NCBI GenBank assembly: GCA_021325255.1
Contig: JAJPHP010000050.1
Span: forward strand, 1-64,000
Length of the DNA: 64,000 bases
From: Nitrososphaerota archaeon
GTDB taxonomy: Archaea; Thermoproteota; Nitrososphaeria; Nitrososphaerales; CADDZS01
Reading direction: 5' to 3'
Both the position numbers and the translations under genes were made by a program. Under the pieces are notes generated by a model. The model worked only from the letters and a program-made list of their open reading frames with translations. It searched no databases and was not told where the DNA came from. This document shows, one piece after another, positions 50,313 to 60,233 of this stretch (position 1 is its first letter; each line of letters opens with the position of its first letter).

Positions 50313-52900
50313 GCTTTGCGTATCTTCACCCTGACACAGGAATCGACAGCCGCACTAACAAAATCAACGTGTGCCTCATCAAAAACAAGTAGGTCATTGT
50401 AGTTTATCCCTCTCCTGTTAGCCACAGAGCGAGCAAATCTGCCTCCCTGACCCTGGCACGCAACCACCTCAGGATGGACGAGCTCCGTGACTCTCGCTCT
50501 ACCGCTCGCGTTTCTGCCGGAAGAGGTCTCAATCGAAATTGCGTCCCCGTCCTTTATCCCCTTCCTGCGAGCTGTCTCGGAGTTTATGAGAATGTCATCG
50601 TCCCTATGCTTATCTGTGAGTGCCTGCAGGATTCCGTTGTTCTGCCCGTAGCTGAATGGTTGCTGCGGAACCTTATAGTTGACAAGATAGAGGTCGAACT
50701 CTCCGCCTTCGTTAAAGGCGGGGCAGGGTTTCCACTCGGGAAGCGGCTGATAGTCCGAGACGTCCCACCAGTCCATCCCCAACTCCTTTGTGATCTTGCT
50801 GACGTCGGCTCCCGCGCGCTTCATGAACTCATAGTAGACGTGAACACGCGCATTGCTGAATGCGCCGGGATACATCTGTTCTGGAGTATTCTCCTTGACG
50901 ACGAGGGCGTTATCGAGATACCACTTCAGATCCTTGTCTTCGCCAAAGGTCGCCCTAACTCTTCGCTCAAATAGCTCCTCCGTAGAGTATGAGGAGTTCG
51001 GATCAAGTTTGTACTTCCCCTTCAATCCCCAGGAAAAGTTAATCGCGTTGTAAATGTCGCCGAGGAAGCCGCCTCGCCGTGCTAGCTCCATGAGTATCTC
51101 TCCACTATTCATCATGCGCCCCCAAGGAGTCTTGAAGGGGGGCTCAACCACCGGCCTCTGTCCGTTCCAGAACCTGTAATCCTCCCCGCTCTTCTGTCCG
51201 GGGTAGGAGAGAGGGAAGCATAATCGCTCGAGATAATGTAGGTCTGGGAGTACAATGTCGGCAAACTCAGCCGTCTCGTCGAGCTCCATTGTGATCGATA
51301 CCATGAATGGAATTTTCTTCAGGGCTGCATTTACAACGTCTCTGGGTAGCGATGTCTTTACGAAGTTAGAGCGCGTCTGGATAAGCATCTCAAGCTGATA
51401 AGGAGCTCTATACTTCTCCGGTTGAAGCAGACCGAAGAAAAAGAAGGGTCTGCTGTATACTGCGACTGGGAAGAGCTCAAAGAGATCTATCGTCTTCGGG
51501 GAGATCGCCTTGCGCGGAGGATATGCTGCACCGTAGGCAGCGCCCGTCTCGGTGAGACTCGTAGTAAGAAGACCTTCTTCCGAGGTCGCGGGAGCAGCTT
51601 GCTGTGTGGCGAGCGAGCCGCCGGGCACATCCACAGCGCCTACCAAGACGTTCAAAAGTGCGGCGGATAGACCCGAGAGAAAGCTGTGTTTGTGTGAGGA
51701 TAGGCCCCGATACCACGCAACGCATGCAGGTCTGTAGGGCAATTTCTTACCCTTGATCTCAATCGTCGAGCCGACGCCTGCAGCCTTTCCAAACTCTCCC
51801 GCTATCCTCCTGATTGTTGAGGGGTCTATCGTTGTAATCTTCGAAGCGTACTCCAGCGTGTACTTTGATAGGTGCTCCTTGAGCAGACGAAATGCTGTCT
51901 TGCACTCTTGCCCGCCGTCTACTGCGAAAACGCCGTCCAGAACAAAATCTGTAAGGGGATCATCGAACAGCTTCGGCGAAGACGTGGAGGCATCCCACAC
52001 CAGCGGCTTGCCGGTCTTCGCGTCTCTGCAGTACAGCCCGTCTTGTCCTACGAGGTAAGGGGCGTTCGTCCTCCTCTTCAAGTACTCCGCGTCGAAGAGG
52101 TTAAGCTCGTTTATGAGTAGGTTTGCCACCGCTAGGAGAAATGCAGCGTCTGTCCCGGGCCTGATTGGGATCCACTCCTCCGCTTTTGACGCGGCGTAAG
52201 ATCCAACCGGATCTAGGGCAACTATCTTCACATCACCAGGCCTCCTCTGTGCGATAGCGTTCGCACTTCCCATCACGTGATAGTTTACCACCGAACTAAA
52301 CTGCGAGCCGACGAGCAGAATGTACTTTGCATAGTTTGGGTCGGGGTCGGCCTCGAAGCCTCCCTCGGTGATCAAGTGAATCGAATGCACGTTGTTTCCG
52401 CAGTAGAAACCAGCGGAGAATGGTTTGCACTGCGTCCCAAAGCCGTTCGCCCAAGCGGAGAAGAAACCTCCTTCCAAGTCCCAAATGTCAAAAGTGGTAA
52501 AGTAGACCTTTCTCGGGTCATCGTCTCTTATCTTCTTGAGTTTCTGCGCAATCGTATCGAGCGCTTCATCCCAGCTTATCTCCTTCCACTGCGGGTCAAC
52601 CCCCATCCCCTTGTTCGGGTTTCCACGCTTCAACGGGGTGAGCACTCTTCGGGAGGAGAACTGGGAGAGCATACCCGCGTTCCCCTTCGCGCAGACAAAC
52701 CCCTTGTTGTGCGGATTTTCGGGGTCGCCCTCGATCTTGACGACCTGGCCGTTGACTCTGTGTACAAGAATACCGCAAAAATTTAGGCACAGCTCGCACC
52801 CTGACCTTATCCAGACATCTTCGCCCTGAATGGTACTCCACGCCCCGCTCTCTATATTCCTCTCTGAAGTGGCGGAATGTGTCGGGGAGAGGGTACCCAT
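50309..52900 (-). CDS. molybdopterin oxidoreductase catalytic subunit, DMSO-reductase superfamily (operon B)
   Basis: 863 residues. 4Fe-4S site Cys35-x2-Cys38-x3-Cys42-x27-Cys70, then GFYCGNNVHS with Cys167 as probable Mo ligand, KIVALDPVGSYAASKAEEWIPIRPGTDAAFLLAV, VDVPGGSLA, IVLPDLHYLERL, and a C-terminal domain with VHPEVVACQGQGGRFA and NRRGINYNDL. No Tat signal in the 25-residue leader, so cytoplasmic orientation is expected. It is paralogous to the protein at 32894 over its full length. Substrate unknown; Phs/Psr/Pad-type enzymes with similar subunits reduce sulfur compounds or oxidise acyl-CoA esters. An AT-rich ATTTAATTC about 65 bases upstream may be the promoter. Confidence 0.88.
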   Translation of the reverse strand: MGTLSPTHSATSERNIESGAWSTIQGEDVWIRSGCELCLNFCGILVHRVNGQVVKIEGDPENPHNKGFVCAKGNAGMLSQFSSRRVLTPLKRGNPNKGMGVDPQWKEISWDEALDTIAQKLKKIRDDDPRKVYFTTFDIWDLEGGFFSAWANGFGTQCKPFSAGFYCGNNVHSIHLITEGGFEADPDPNYAKYILLVGSQFSSVVNYHVMGSANAIAQRRPGDVKIVALDPVGSYAASKAEEWIPIRPGTDAAFLLAVANLLINELNLFDAEYLKRRTNAPYLVGQDGLYCRDAKTGKPLVWDASTSSPKLFDDPLTDFVLDGVFAVDGGQECKTAFRLLKEHLSKYTLEYASKITTIDPSTIRRIAGEFGKAAGVGSTIEIKGKKLPYRPACVAWYRGLSSHKHSFLSGLSAALLNVLVGAVDVPGGSLATQQAAPATSEEGLLTTSLTETGAAYGAAYPPRKAISPKTIDLFELFPVAVYSRPFFFFGLLQPEKYRAPYQLEMLIQTRSNFVKTSLPRDVVNAALKKIPFMVSITMELDETAEFADIVLPDLHYLERLCFPLSYPGQKSGEDYRFWNGQRPVVEPPFKTPWGRMMNSGEILMELARRGGFLGDIYNAINFSWGLKGKYKLDPNSSYSTEELFERRVRATFGEDKDLKWYLDNALVVKENTPEQMYPGAFSNARVHVYYEFMKRAGADVSKITKELGMDWWDVSDYQPLPEWKPCPAFNEGGEFDLYLVNYKVPQQPFSYGQNNGILQALTDKHRDDDILINSETARRKGIKDGDAISIETSSGRNASGRARVTELVHPEVVACQGQGGRFARSVANRRGINYNDLLVFDEAHVDFVSAAVDSCVRVKIRKA

Positions 52901-53088
52901 TTCTTTCGGAAAGAGCTCCTTTTTGTTTTCTGGCAGTGATTTCGAGCGAGTTCTTATCCGTTGGTTATTTAATTCTTGGGTGATTTCACATATTCGGAGT
53001 CAGAAATCACGTAGGTACCTACTGATCGGCGTGTTTTTTAGCAATAGGACAACGAGACACTCTTTTTTTCTTTCCTAGCAATTCATTG

Positions 53089-53739
53089 CTATCTTTTTCC
53101 TGGGAGCGAATCAAGGTAGCTCAGCACTTCGCTCGTCGGGATCACGTCGGCGTACTTCATCTCCATGTCGAAGAGGTTCACCTTATGCGGGACCTCTGCT
53201 CTGTCCGCGACGCACTCCTCCGGGATCACAACGTAGTAATCGTAGGACGCTGCCTCCACCACCGTTCCTCTCACGCAGCCGCTCGTCGTCGCGCCCGCTA
53301 TGATCAGGGTGTCTATGCCGTTGCGGTTGAGGTAAGTGAGGATTGTGGTTCCGAAGAAAATGCTCGCCTTGCCCTTCGGGACGACGATGTCTTGGGCATG
53401 TGGTTTGATCTCCTCAACGATATCGTTCTCTCCCGGTCTTGGGTTCACGACCACTTTCCTGCTTATCCCTATCGGCATCGTATTGGAGATGCTGTTAAGA
53501 CCGGTCGTGTAGATTATTGGAACGCCACGTGACCTTGCCTTCTCGAGTAGCGGCACGAGGTTCTTCACCGCTTCAAACCCCATGCTGCCGTGGGCGAGGA
53601 GGTTCTTCGGATCTACAAACCCGTAGGTCAAGTCGATGACAATTATACATGGCTTCTTCCCAAATCCCATCCTCTTTCCAAAGCCGGCCTTCCTATAGCC
53701 CTCCAGGTCGCTCTCAGGGATGACTCCGCTGTAATCCAA
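53089..53739 (-). CDS. isochorismatase-family amidohydrolase (N-carbamoylsarcosine amidase/maleamate amidase-like)
   Basis: 216 residues from TTG. Catalytic triad visible as Asp36 (VIDLTYGF), Lys122 (PKGKASIFFGT) and Cys155 (TTSGCVRGT) with the conserved cis-peptide before it. The N-terminal extension GYRKAGFGKRMGFGKKP matches N-carbamoylsarcosine amidase and NicF-type maleamate amidases better than nicotinamidases. It hydrolyses a C-N bond and releases ammonia (and CO2 for carbamoyl substrates). Divergent from the hydantoinase gene over 43 bases; a shared control region is likely. The two enzymes could act one after the other on a cyclic ureide. Confidence 0.87.
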   Translation of the reverse strand: MDYSGVIPESDLEGYRKAGFGKRMGFGKKPCIIVIDLTYGFVDPKNLLAHGSMGFEAVKNLVPLLEKARSRGVPIIYTTGLNSISNTMPIGISRKVVVNPRPGENDIVEEIKPHAQDIVVPKGKASIFFGTTILTYLNRNGIDTLIIAGATTSGCVRGTVVEAASYDYYVVIPEECVADRAEVPHKVNLFDMEMKYADVIPTSEVLSYLDSLPGKR

Positions 53740-53782
53740 CTTACCACATTCACAACACAGGAGTCAGTGAAATGTAAATAGA

Positions 53783-55183
53783 TTGCCCAAACCTGAGCAA
53801 GCCTGCGACAACTTGCCGCATTTTGATTTAGGAATACACAACGCAAAGATAGTGAAGCCCAGCGGGATTTTTCAGGCGAACGTCTACTGCTCGAATGGAA
53901 AGATCGCGGCACTTGGTTCTACCTCAAACACGTTCTCTGCAGATAAGATAATCGACGCAAAGGGCCTCTACCTGATGCCCGGTCTGATTGAACCGCATGT
54001 CCACCTTGGACCTTTCAACGGCGTAGAGTCGGACATGGAGACCGAGACCAGGAGCGCTCTCGGCGGAGGTATAACAACGATAATGAATTTCGCAACCGTC
54101 AAGGGCAGTCTAGCCGCGGAGATCGAGAGGCAGCAGAAAATCATCTCACAGAGAGCTCTAACCGACGTTGCTCTGATCGGCGTAGTGATGAATCAGGGCC
54201 ACATCGAGGAGCTTGAGGCTTGCTTCAAGCTCGGGGTCATATCGTTCAAGCACTACATGAGCAAGCCCGAGTTCGAGAAGTTTCTCGGGTGGACCTACCC
54301 CGACGAAGGGCAGGTTCTCGAGTCCTTCGCAAAGATATCGGCACTCGGCGGTCAAGCGATGGTTCATCCGGAAAACTACGAAATCATTGCGAGGAAGATT
54401 GACGAAGTCAAGGCGTTAGGGCATTCAGGTCTAGCAGCCTGGGAAGAGGCAAGGCCCTGGTACTGTGAACACGACCACATGATGACGGCTGTTCTGCTTG
54501 CCTCGATTGCAAAGGTTCCGCTGTACATAGTACACGTCAGCCTGAGCTCCTTTCCTCAGGTCTTGGAGTACGCAAGGGGCAGCGGGGTCTCACTGAGCCT
54601 TGAGACAAACCCCGCTTACCTTTACTTCACAAAGGACGATGACGAGCTCGGCATCCTAGGCAAGGTGAACCCGCCGATAAGAGGGAAGGAGGAGAGGGAA
54701 GCCCTGTGGGAGGGAGTAAGGAGCGGACAGATTAACTGCGTAGGCTCCGACCACATTGCTTGCAACAAGAAGAACAGGCTTGGCGGCGGGGACATCTGGA
54801 GCGCTGTCCCAGGACTCCACGGCTTGGAGATGATGCTACCCATCATGCTTAGCGAGGGCTTTCACCGCCGCGGGATCTCGCTTGAGAGAATTGCAGAAGT
54901 CACGTCCACAAATACAGCCATGATCCACTGCCTTCCTGGAAAGGGGCGAATTGAAGTTGGATATGATGCTGACCTGTGCCTCTTTGATCCCTCGAAGGAG
55001 GTACGCGTCACGCAATCAATCATGCACGATGGCTCGGACTACTCGCTCTTTGAAGGGAGAGTGTTCAAGGGGTGGCCCGTGATGACAATTTCCGGTGGAG
55101 AGGTTACCATGGAGGATGGCGATATTAGGGCAAAGGCCGGAATGGGCAGGCCGCTAAAATGCGTGCCCAGGAAACAGCAATGA
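53783..55183 (+). CDS. hydantoinase/dihydropyrimidinase/allantoinase-type cyclic amidohydrolase
   Basis: 466 residues from TTG 53783; TTG 53813 is an alternative that leaves room for a TATA-like TGTAAATA at 53773-53780. Metal ligands of the two-metal amidohydrolase site: His72 and His74 (EPHVHLG), bridging carboxylated Lys156 (SFKHYMS), His195 (VHPEN), His251 (IVHVS) and Asp323 (GSDH). These enzymes open cyclic amides such as hydantoins, dihydropyrimidines, dihydroorotate or allantoin. There is no pyrimidine-biosynthesis context, so a catabolic function is favoured. The neighbouring amidase and amide-type ABC transporter agree. Confidence 0.88.
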   Translation: MPKPEQACDNLPHFDLGIHNAKIVKPSGIFQANVYCSNGKIAALGSTSNTFSADKIIDAKGLYLMPGLIEPHVHLGPFNGVESDMETETRSALGGGITTIMNFATVKGSLAAEIERQQKIISQRALTDVALIGVVMNQGHIEELEACFKLGVISFKHYMSKPEFEKFLGWTYPDEGQVLESFAKISALGGQAMVHPENYEIIARKIDEVKALGHSGLAAWEEARPWYCEHDHMMTAVLLASIAKVPLYIVHVSLSSFPQVLEYARGSGVSLSLETNPAYLYFTKDDDELGILGKVNPPIRGKEEREALWEGVRSGQINCVGSDHIACNKKNRLGGGDIWSAVPGLHGLEMMLPIMLSEGFHRRGISLERIAEVTSTNTAMIHCLPGKGRIEVGYDADLCLFDPSKEVRVTQSIMHDGSDYSLFEGRVFKGWPVMTISGGEVTMEDGDIRAKAGMGRPLKCVPRKQQ

Positions 55184-55212
55184 AAGAAAAAGGGGCGAGT
55201 TCCGCTTTTCTT

Positions 55213-56004
55213 TCAAGTAGAAGCAGAGCCCACATCCTCAGCCAGCCCGAGGTAAGCCTCCCTGACGCGCCCGGACTTTTTCAGTTCCTTCGAGACGCCG
55301 GTCTGCACGACCCTTCCCGCTTCCAAGACGTAGCAGCGGTTTGATAGGTCTAGCGCCTTGTGCACGTTTTGCTCCACGAGTAAAATCGACTTGCCCTCCG
55401 AGTTGAGCTTCTTTATCGTCCCGTAGAGTACTGTCTGCATCTTTGGATCAAGTCCAGTCGAGGGCTCATCGAGCAGTATGAGTTTCGGGTCGAGCATGAG
55501 CGCTCTACCGAGTAGAAGCATCTGCCTCTCGCCGCCGCTCAGTGAGTAGGCCTTGTAGTTGATCCTCTCTGTGAGCCTCGGGAAGAGTGTCAGAACACTC
55601 TGCATCCTCTCTGAGACGACGCCCGAGTTTCTTAGGACGTATGCGCCCGCACGGATGTTTTCCTTCACGGTCATTTGCGGAAAGATTGCAGCGCCCTGGG
55701 GCACGTACCCTATGCCCGACTTGGCAGTCTCTCTCGGGTTACGCCCGGAGATCTTCCTTCCCTGATAGTGAATCTCTCCCTTCTTCGGCTTCAGGAGCCC
55801 AATTATCGTTTTGAGCAGAGTCGTCTTGCCAGCACCGTTGGGGCCTATAATCGAGACAATCTCCCCCTTTCCGACGGAGAGCGAGATGTTCCTTATTGCA
55901 ATGAACTCGCCGTAACCAGAGTCGAGGTTATCTACCTTAAGCTCGAGCGGCCATCCTCCCTCGGTGCGGTTTGAGGACGTGTTTTCGGAATTTTCTGCAA
56001 TCAA
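55213..56004 (-). CDS. ABC transporter ATPase, LivF type
   Basis: 263 residues. Walker [11 protein letters not shown] loop [11 protein letters not shown], signature [14 protein letters not shown], Walker [13 protein letters not shown], and [13 protein letters not shown] typical of LivF. Works with LivG, LivH and LivM encoded upstream. The start overlaps the LivG-type stop by 4 bases. The hydrophobic amino acid family also transports amides and urea. Confidence 0.92.
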   Translation of the reverse strand: MIAENSENTSSNRTEGGWPLELKVDNLDSGYGEFIAIRNISLSVGKGEIVSIIGPNGAGKTTLLKTIIGLLKPKKGEIHYQGRKISGRNPRETAKSGIGYVPQGAAIFPQMTVKENIRAGAYVLRNSGVVSERMQSVLTLFPRLTERINYKAYSLSGGERQMLLLGRALMLDPKLILLDEPSTGLDPKMQTVLYGTIKKLNSEGKSILLVEQNVHKALDLSNRCYVLEAGRVVQTGVSKELKKSGRVREAYLGLAEDVGSAST

Positions 56005-56723
56005 GCGCTCACACCACTGCCCTCCTCAGCCTCTTCGGACTCTCCGAGATACGCGTCAATCACGAGTGTGTTTGACTTGACCTCGTTCGGCGTACCCTCC
56101 GCGATCTTCCTTCCGTTGTGCAGCACGAATATCCTCTCCGCGAGATTCATGATCACGTTCATGTTGTGCTCTATGATGAAGATCGACTTGCCAAGCTCCC
56201 TGACGTATTTGATCTGATCCACTGTGATCTTGACCAGTGAGGGCTCAAGACCAGACGTCGGCTCATCAAGAAGCAGGAGCGAAGGGTTCAGTGCCAAGAC
56301 TCTTGCGAGCTCGAGCTGTTTCTTCTGTCCGAAGGAGATGGTCGATGCGGGGGCGTTTCTCACTTCCTTCAGCCCAAAGATCTCGATGAGTTCGCCGATC
56401 TTGCGACTCTGCCCAGATATCGCCGCTTCGAGGTTCTCCTCGACCGTGAGATTTGCAAAGACCCTGGGGAGCTGGAAGGTTCTAGCGATTCCCATCTTTG
56501 TAATGCTGATCGGATTCTTCCCGCCTATGCTCTTCTCGGCGAAGACTATCTTGCCTCTGTCGGGCCTCAGGAACCCAGATATCAGGTTGAAGAGCGTAGT
56601 CTTGCCCGAGCCGTTCGGGCCAACGAGTCCGTATATTCCGTCCTTTTCGAGCCCCAGGGTGCAGTCGTTCACCGCCGCAAGGTTCCCGAACTTTTTGACC
56701 ACGCTGTTGACCATGAGTTTCAA
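56001..56723 (-). CDS. ABC transporter ATPase, LivG type
   Basis: 240 residues. Walker [29 protein letters not shown] after the Q loop, signature [14 protein letters not shown], Walker [14 protein letters not shown], and [14 protein letters not shown], all LivG features. Central to the operon 60233-55213. Confidence 0.92.
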   Translation of the reverse strand: MKLMVNSVVKKFGNLAAVNDCTLGLEKDGIYGLVGPNGSGKTTLFNLISGFLRPDRGKIVFAEKSIGGKNPISITKMGIARTFQLPRVFANLTVEENLEAAISGQSRKIGELIEIFGLKEVRNAPASTISFGQKKQLELARVLALNPSLLLLDEPTSGLEPSLVKITVDQIKYVRELGKSIFIIEHNMNVIMNLAERIFVLHNGRKIAEGTPNEVKSNTLVIDAYLGESEEAEEGSGVSA

Positions 56724-56750
56724 GGTGAAGAGAAGGAAATCTGCCTCCTG

Positions 56751-57752
56751 CTAACCAGTCGTCTTGATCGTCGGTGCCTTTTGCTTAGTCTCTTCGCCTT
56801 GAGCGCCTAACTCTTGCGTGGGTTTCCTTCTGTTCGCGAAGCCTCGTGTCAGTGAAACTACAGCGTTGAGTATCCCGCTGCGCAGGAAAAGCATGGCGAG
56901 AACCATCGTTGCGCCGTATGCTATCACCGCGTAAGTGCTGTATGAGGTAAGATAGTTTGCCGGAAGCTCCACTATTAGCGACCCGATTATCGATCCGAAT
57001 ATAGTCGCGGGGCCTCCAATCACGCTCACCACAATTCCAAGGAAGTTGGTCGTGATTCCAAAGATCCCATAGTCAAAGTGTCCGTGGTTGATGAACAGCG
57101 CGGTCGACGCCCCCGAAATCCCGAGGAAGAATGAACTTAGTACCAGCGTAACAAGTTTGTAGAAGTAGACGTTGATCTTCACCGCCTTCGCGGCTACTTC
57201 ATCGTCTCTCATCGCCTTGAGCCGCAACCCAAACCTGGAATACGAGAGGAAGAAGAGGAAGAGGCTCCCCGCAAACGCCAACGCGAGCGTCGCGTAGTAC
57301 GACTGAACCAGTGTTGGGGCGTAGTAGCCTATCCCGGCAGAGATTCCCTCCTCCCCCGTCTGCCCAAGCGCTATCTCCCCCACCAGAAGCAGGAGTATCA
57401 GCGTCACTATTGCGAGGTAAGAACCGGATGTCCTGATGCTAGGTATCCAGAAGATGAAACCCGTGAGCGAAGCGATCGTGGCTGCGCCGAGAAAGGCAAG
57501 CCAAGGCGGGTAATGCGCTAACGCAAAGTAAACGAAAAAGTATGATCCAACCCCGTACGCGACTCCGGGCCCGAGGTTGATTATCCCCGCGATGCCGTAC
57601 CCGATGTCCCACGCAGCAGCAAAGAGTGCAAATACGAGAACGAAAATCATCGAGGAGAGTAGAAACTGGTCATTCGTGAGGAGGGGAATTAGGGCTATAG
57701 CGGCATAGATCACGATGCCTGTGACCAGGATCGTCTTTGAAAACTTGATCAA
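56751..57752 (-). CDS. ABC transporter permease, LivM type
   Basis: About 333 residues from the TTG at 57752, which overlaps the LivH stop (TTGA); the longer open frame to 57962 is antisense-like sequence within livH and lacks membrane character. Helices from about 5 onward, GYGIAGIINLGPGVAYGVGSYFF near 45, FGLRLKAMRDDEVAAKAVKIN as the ATPase-contacting loop, and GPATIFGSIIGSL near 255. Forms the channel with LivH. Confidence 0.88.
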   Translation of the reverse strand: MIKFSKTILVTGIVIYAAIALIPLLTNDQFLLSSMIFVLVFALFAAAWDIGYGIAGIINLGPGVAYGVGSYFFVYFALAHYPPWLAFLGAATIASLTGFIFWIPSIRTSGSYLAIVTLILLLLVGEIALGQTGEEGISAGIGYYAPTLVQSYYATLALAFAGSLFLFFLSYSRFGLRLKAMRDDEVAAKAVKINVYFYKLVTLVLSSFFLGISGASTALFINHGHFDYGIFGITTNFLGIVVSVIGGPATIFGSIIGSLIVELPANYLTSYSTYAVIAYGATMVLAMLFLRSGILNAVVSLTRGFANRRKPTQELGAQGEETKQKAPTIKTTG

Positions 57753-58624
57753 ATTCTTTCCTTTGCCCCGAAAAGCCCCCTGGGCCGAACAAGAATAATC
57801 AAGATAATCAAGACGAAGACCAGGATGTCGGCGCTCGAAGGAAACAGTACTTCTCCCACGGTCTCTAAGATTCCGAAGATGAGGCCACCTACAACACTGC
57901 CGACCACGCTGCCCAGTCCTCCTACTACAACTACGACGAAGGCGTAGATCAGCGGGAACCACTGGTAGTTTGGCTGGACAAAAGTTATCGGTGAGAGCAA
58001 CGAGCCCGCAAAACCGGCGTAGAGAGACCCAATCCCAAGTGCGATTGCGAAGACCCAGCGCGAGTTTACGCCGACGGATAGGGCGGCCTCGCTGTTTTGC
58101 GAGACCATCCTCATTGCCCTGCCTAGATTGGTGTAGCGCAGGAAGAGAGCAGTGATTGTCGCAACCGCGACTCCTGCTACCGCCGCGATCAACTGCTCGG
58201 TCTGGAAATAAATCAGGCCCACCGTCGTGTACCCGTTCACGAGCGCGGGAGTAGGGAGCGCGGTTCCACCCCAGATGAGTAAAGAGACCTCCCCTATGAT
58301 GATGGCAATTCCAAATGTAAGCAGCATGACCCTCGTCGGGTCGTTCGCGACCCTATCCACAAACACGATCTCAAAAATAACTCCTAGTAGGAAAGTGACT
58401 AGCGCAGCGAAAGCAAAACCAACCACAGGCGGATAGTGCAGCTGTGCGGAAACGTAGTAGGTGAGAAAACCTCCGAGGATGTACATAGCACCATGGGAGA
58501 TGTTGAGTACGTTCATTATTCCGAGGACGAGCGAGAGCCCGAGGCCCACCATTCCATAAACTAGGCCGAGAAGTATTGCGTTCGTCGCAATCTGCTCGAG
58601 GAACTCTAGTGTAAGTGGAACCAA
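57749..58624 (-). CDS. ABC transporter permease, LivH type
   Basis: 291 residues with eight hydrophobic segments. NAILLGLVYGMVGLGLSLVLGIMNVLNISHGAMYILGGFL at the N-terminus, LGRAMRMVSQNSEAALSVGVN as the coupling loop, and VVVGGLGSVVGSVVGGL near 230 are characteristic. Its gene follows the binding-protein gene after about 230 bases and overlaps livM. Confidence 0.92.
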   Translation of the reverse strand: MVPLTLEFLEQIATNAILLGLVYGMVGLGLSLVLGIMNVLNISHGAMYILGGFLTYYVSAQLHYPPVVGFAFAALVTFLLGVIFEIVFVDRVANDPTRVMLLTFGIAIIIGEVSLLIWGGTALPTPALVNGYTTVGLIYFQTEQLIAAVAGVAVATITALFLRYTNLGRAMRMVSQNSEAALSVGVNSRWVFAIALGIGSLYAGFAGSLLSPITFVQPNYQWFPLIYAFVVVVVGGLGSVVGSVVGGLIFGILETVGEVLFPSSADILVFVLIILIILVRPRGLFGAKERI

Positions 58625-58850
58625 AGGAAATTGTCTTGCGACCTCTCTACCACTTTGATCGTGTTGCTACTCTGAGTTGAAAATCGTAGAAAGAGAGGCC
58701 TAATTAAAGATCGGGATTAGAAATTACGAATACAAGGTTGGCGTCCTAGGAAAGACGACTAGTAGAAAAGAAAAAAGTGAGAGGAGGGGTGGGAGAAAGA
58801 ATGGTGTGGAGGACTCTTTTTCCCCTTCCCCAACTTTTCTATGAATATAG

Positions 58851-60233
58851 CTACGCAGTCGCATTATACGACGAGTTTGCGTAGACGCTCGGGTAGATGA
58901 CCTTCTCAGTTCCGTTCTGGATCTGTGTGTACCAGAGGTCAGGCGACCAAAGGTGCTGCTGGTCGAATTGCACCGTTCCGGTTGGTCCTGTGTAACTCAC
59001 AATCTCCAGCGCTTTGATGATGGCAGTGGTGTTTGTAACTGTCCCTGCTTTCACCATCGCAGCTGCAAGAACGTGCACCGCAGCATAGTCGTTTGACACG
59101 AAGGAGTAGTATGGATAGAACGGCCCCATGGCCTTTGTGTACGCCGTCGAGAGGTACGAACTGACGTTGTTCAACGGAACCGTAGCCGTGCTTGCTTCAA
59201 TCTGGAACACAATTCCGTTGAGCAGCGTATGATCCTGCGACATCAGGTAGCCTTGGAATCCAGGGTCTGCGAGCGCGCCGTTGCACATGTAGAGAAACTT
59301 TACACCAGCGGACTGGGGGCTTGCCTTGAATGCTTGGATGAAAGCGCCAGCTCCGGATCCTGTTTGGCAGTCGATCACGAGGCCTGGCTTTGCCGCGAGA
59401 ACTGTCGTCACTGTCGTGTCAAAGGCAGTTTGGCTAAGCGGGACAAATGACGAACCGGCGATTGTAATTCCATCGGACTTTGCTATGCTCGAAATGTTCT
59501 GGAACAGTTCATGGGAGAAATCGAGGTCCTCAGCAACAAAGTAAATCGACGAAGGCTTTAGGATGCTTGCGGTAAAGTTCATGACGCTCTCGGCGTAGAT
59601 CGTGTCAGTCGGAGTTATCCTGAAAAAGTACTGATAGGCCGAGTAATCGGTCGTAAGGTTCTGAAGCAGATTGTTGTTGCTTGCTGTGGTCATTATCGTT
59701 ATCACGTGGTGAGCCGCGAAGAATGGAAAGAGCGACTCTGCGTCACCCGCATAAGTGATGCCAATCATAGCACTGACGTTATCCTGCAGAACAAGCGTGT
59801 TAGCTGCGGCAGTGGCAGAAGGCACCTCATTGGCAGTGAAGAGCTTCAGTGGATGACAGTTTACTCCTCCTGCCGCGTTAATCTGGTCAACAGCAATCTG
59901 GGCCATGTGGATTGACTCGTTGGCAAACGTCGCAACTCCGCCGGTCTCATCCTCCATCATTCCTATGTTGATCGGCGATCCGGTTCCGGTGCAAGAGGTA
60001 GCTGTGCTCGATGAAGACGTCGTAACCGGAAGCGTTGAGCTCGAAGAGCTGCTGCTAGCAGTCGAAGATGAGGAACTACTGCTGGTGGTGGAAGATGTTG
60101 TCTGTGGAGTCGAGGTAGTGCTTGTGGTTGGAGGCGTTGTGGTCGTCGACCCCGCCAGAGTAAGGGCATACACTCCCGCTCCTAGAACTATGATTACTAT
60201 AACCGCGATAATGACAATTACACTTGTTTTCAT
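58851..60233 (-). CDS. membrane-anchored ABC solute-binding protein, LivK/family 4-6 type
   Basis: 460 residues. N-terminal helix (about 5-27), Ser/Thr-rich linker (about 29-80) including a poly-Ser stretch, then a type I periplasmic-binding fold: INIGMMEDETGGVATFANESIHMAQIAVDQINAAGGVNC, AMIGITYAGDAESLFPFF, VIDCQTGSGAGAFIQAF. No lipobox. Binding proteins of this type take branched-chain amino acids, urea, short amides or aromatic acids. The adjacent amidohydrolases favour an amide or cyclic amide ligand; that is inference. A TATA-like TTTTTATTG lies at 60264-60274 (minus strand), about 35 bases before the ATG. Confidence 0.9.
   Translation of the reverse strand: MKTSVIVIIAVIVIIVLGAGVYALTLAGSTTTTPPTTSTTSTPQTTSSTTSSSSSSSTASSSSSSSTLPVTTSSSSTATSCTGTGSPINIGMMEDETGGVATFANESIHMAQIAVDQINAAGGVNCHPLKLFTANEVPSATAAANTLVLQDNVSAMIGITYAGDAESLFPFFAAHHVITIMTTASNNNLLQNLTTDYSAYQYFFRITPTDTIYAESVMNFTASILKPSSIYFVAEDLDFSHELFQNISSIAKSDGITIAGSSFVPLSQTAFDTTVTTVLAAKPGLVIDCQTGSGAGAFIQAFKASPQSAGVKFLYMCNGALADPGFQGYLMSQDHTLLNGIVFQIEASTATVPLNNVSSYLSTAYTKAMGPFYPYYSFVSNDYAAVHVLAAAMVKAGTVTNTTAIIKALEIVSYTGPTGTVQFDQQHLWSPDLWYTQIQNGTEKVIYPSVYANSSYNATA

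Noticed and set aside
57753..57962. Longer N-terminus for the LivM-type permease
   Set aside because: The extension lies within the LivH gene in another frame and is Arg-rich, non-membrane sequence; the TTG overlapping the LivH stop is better.
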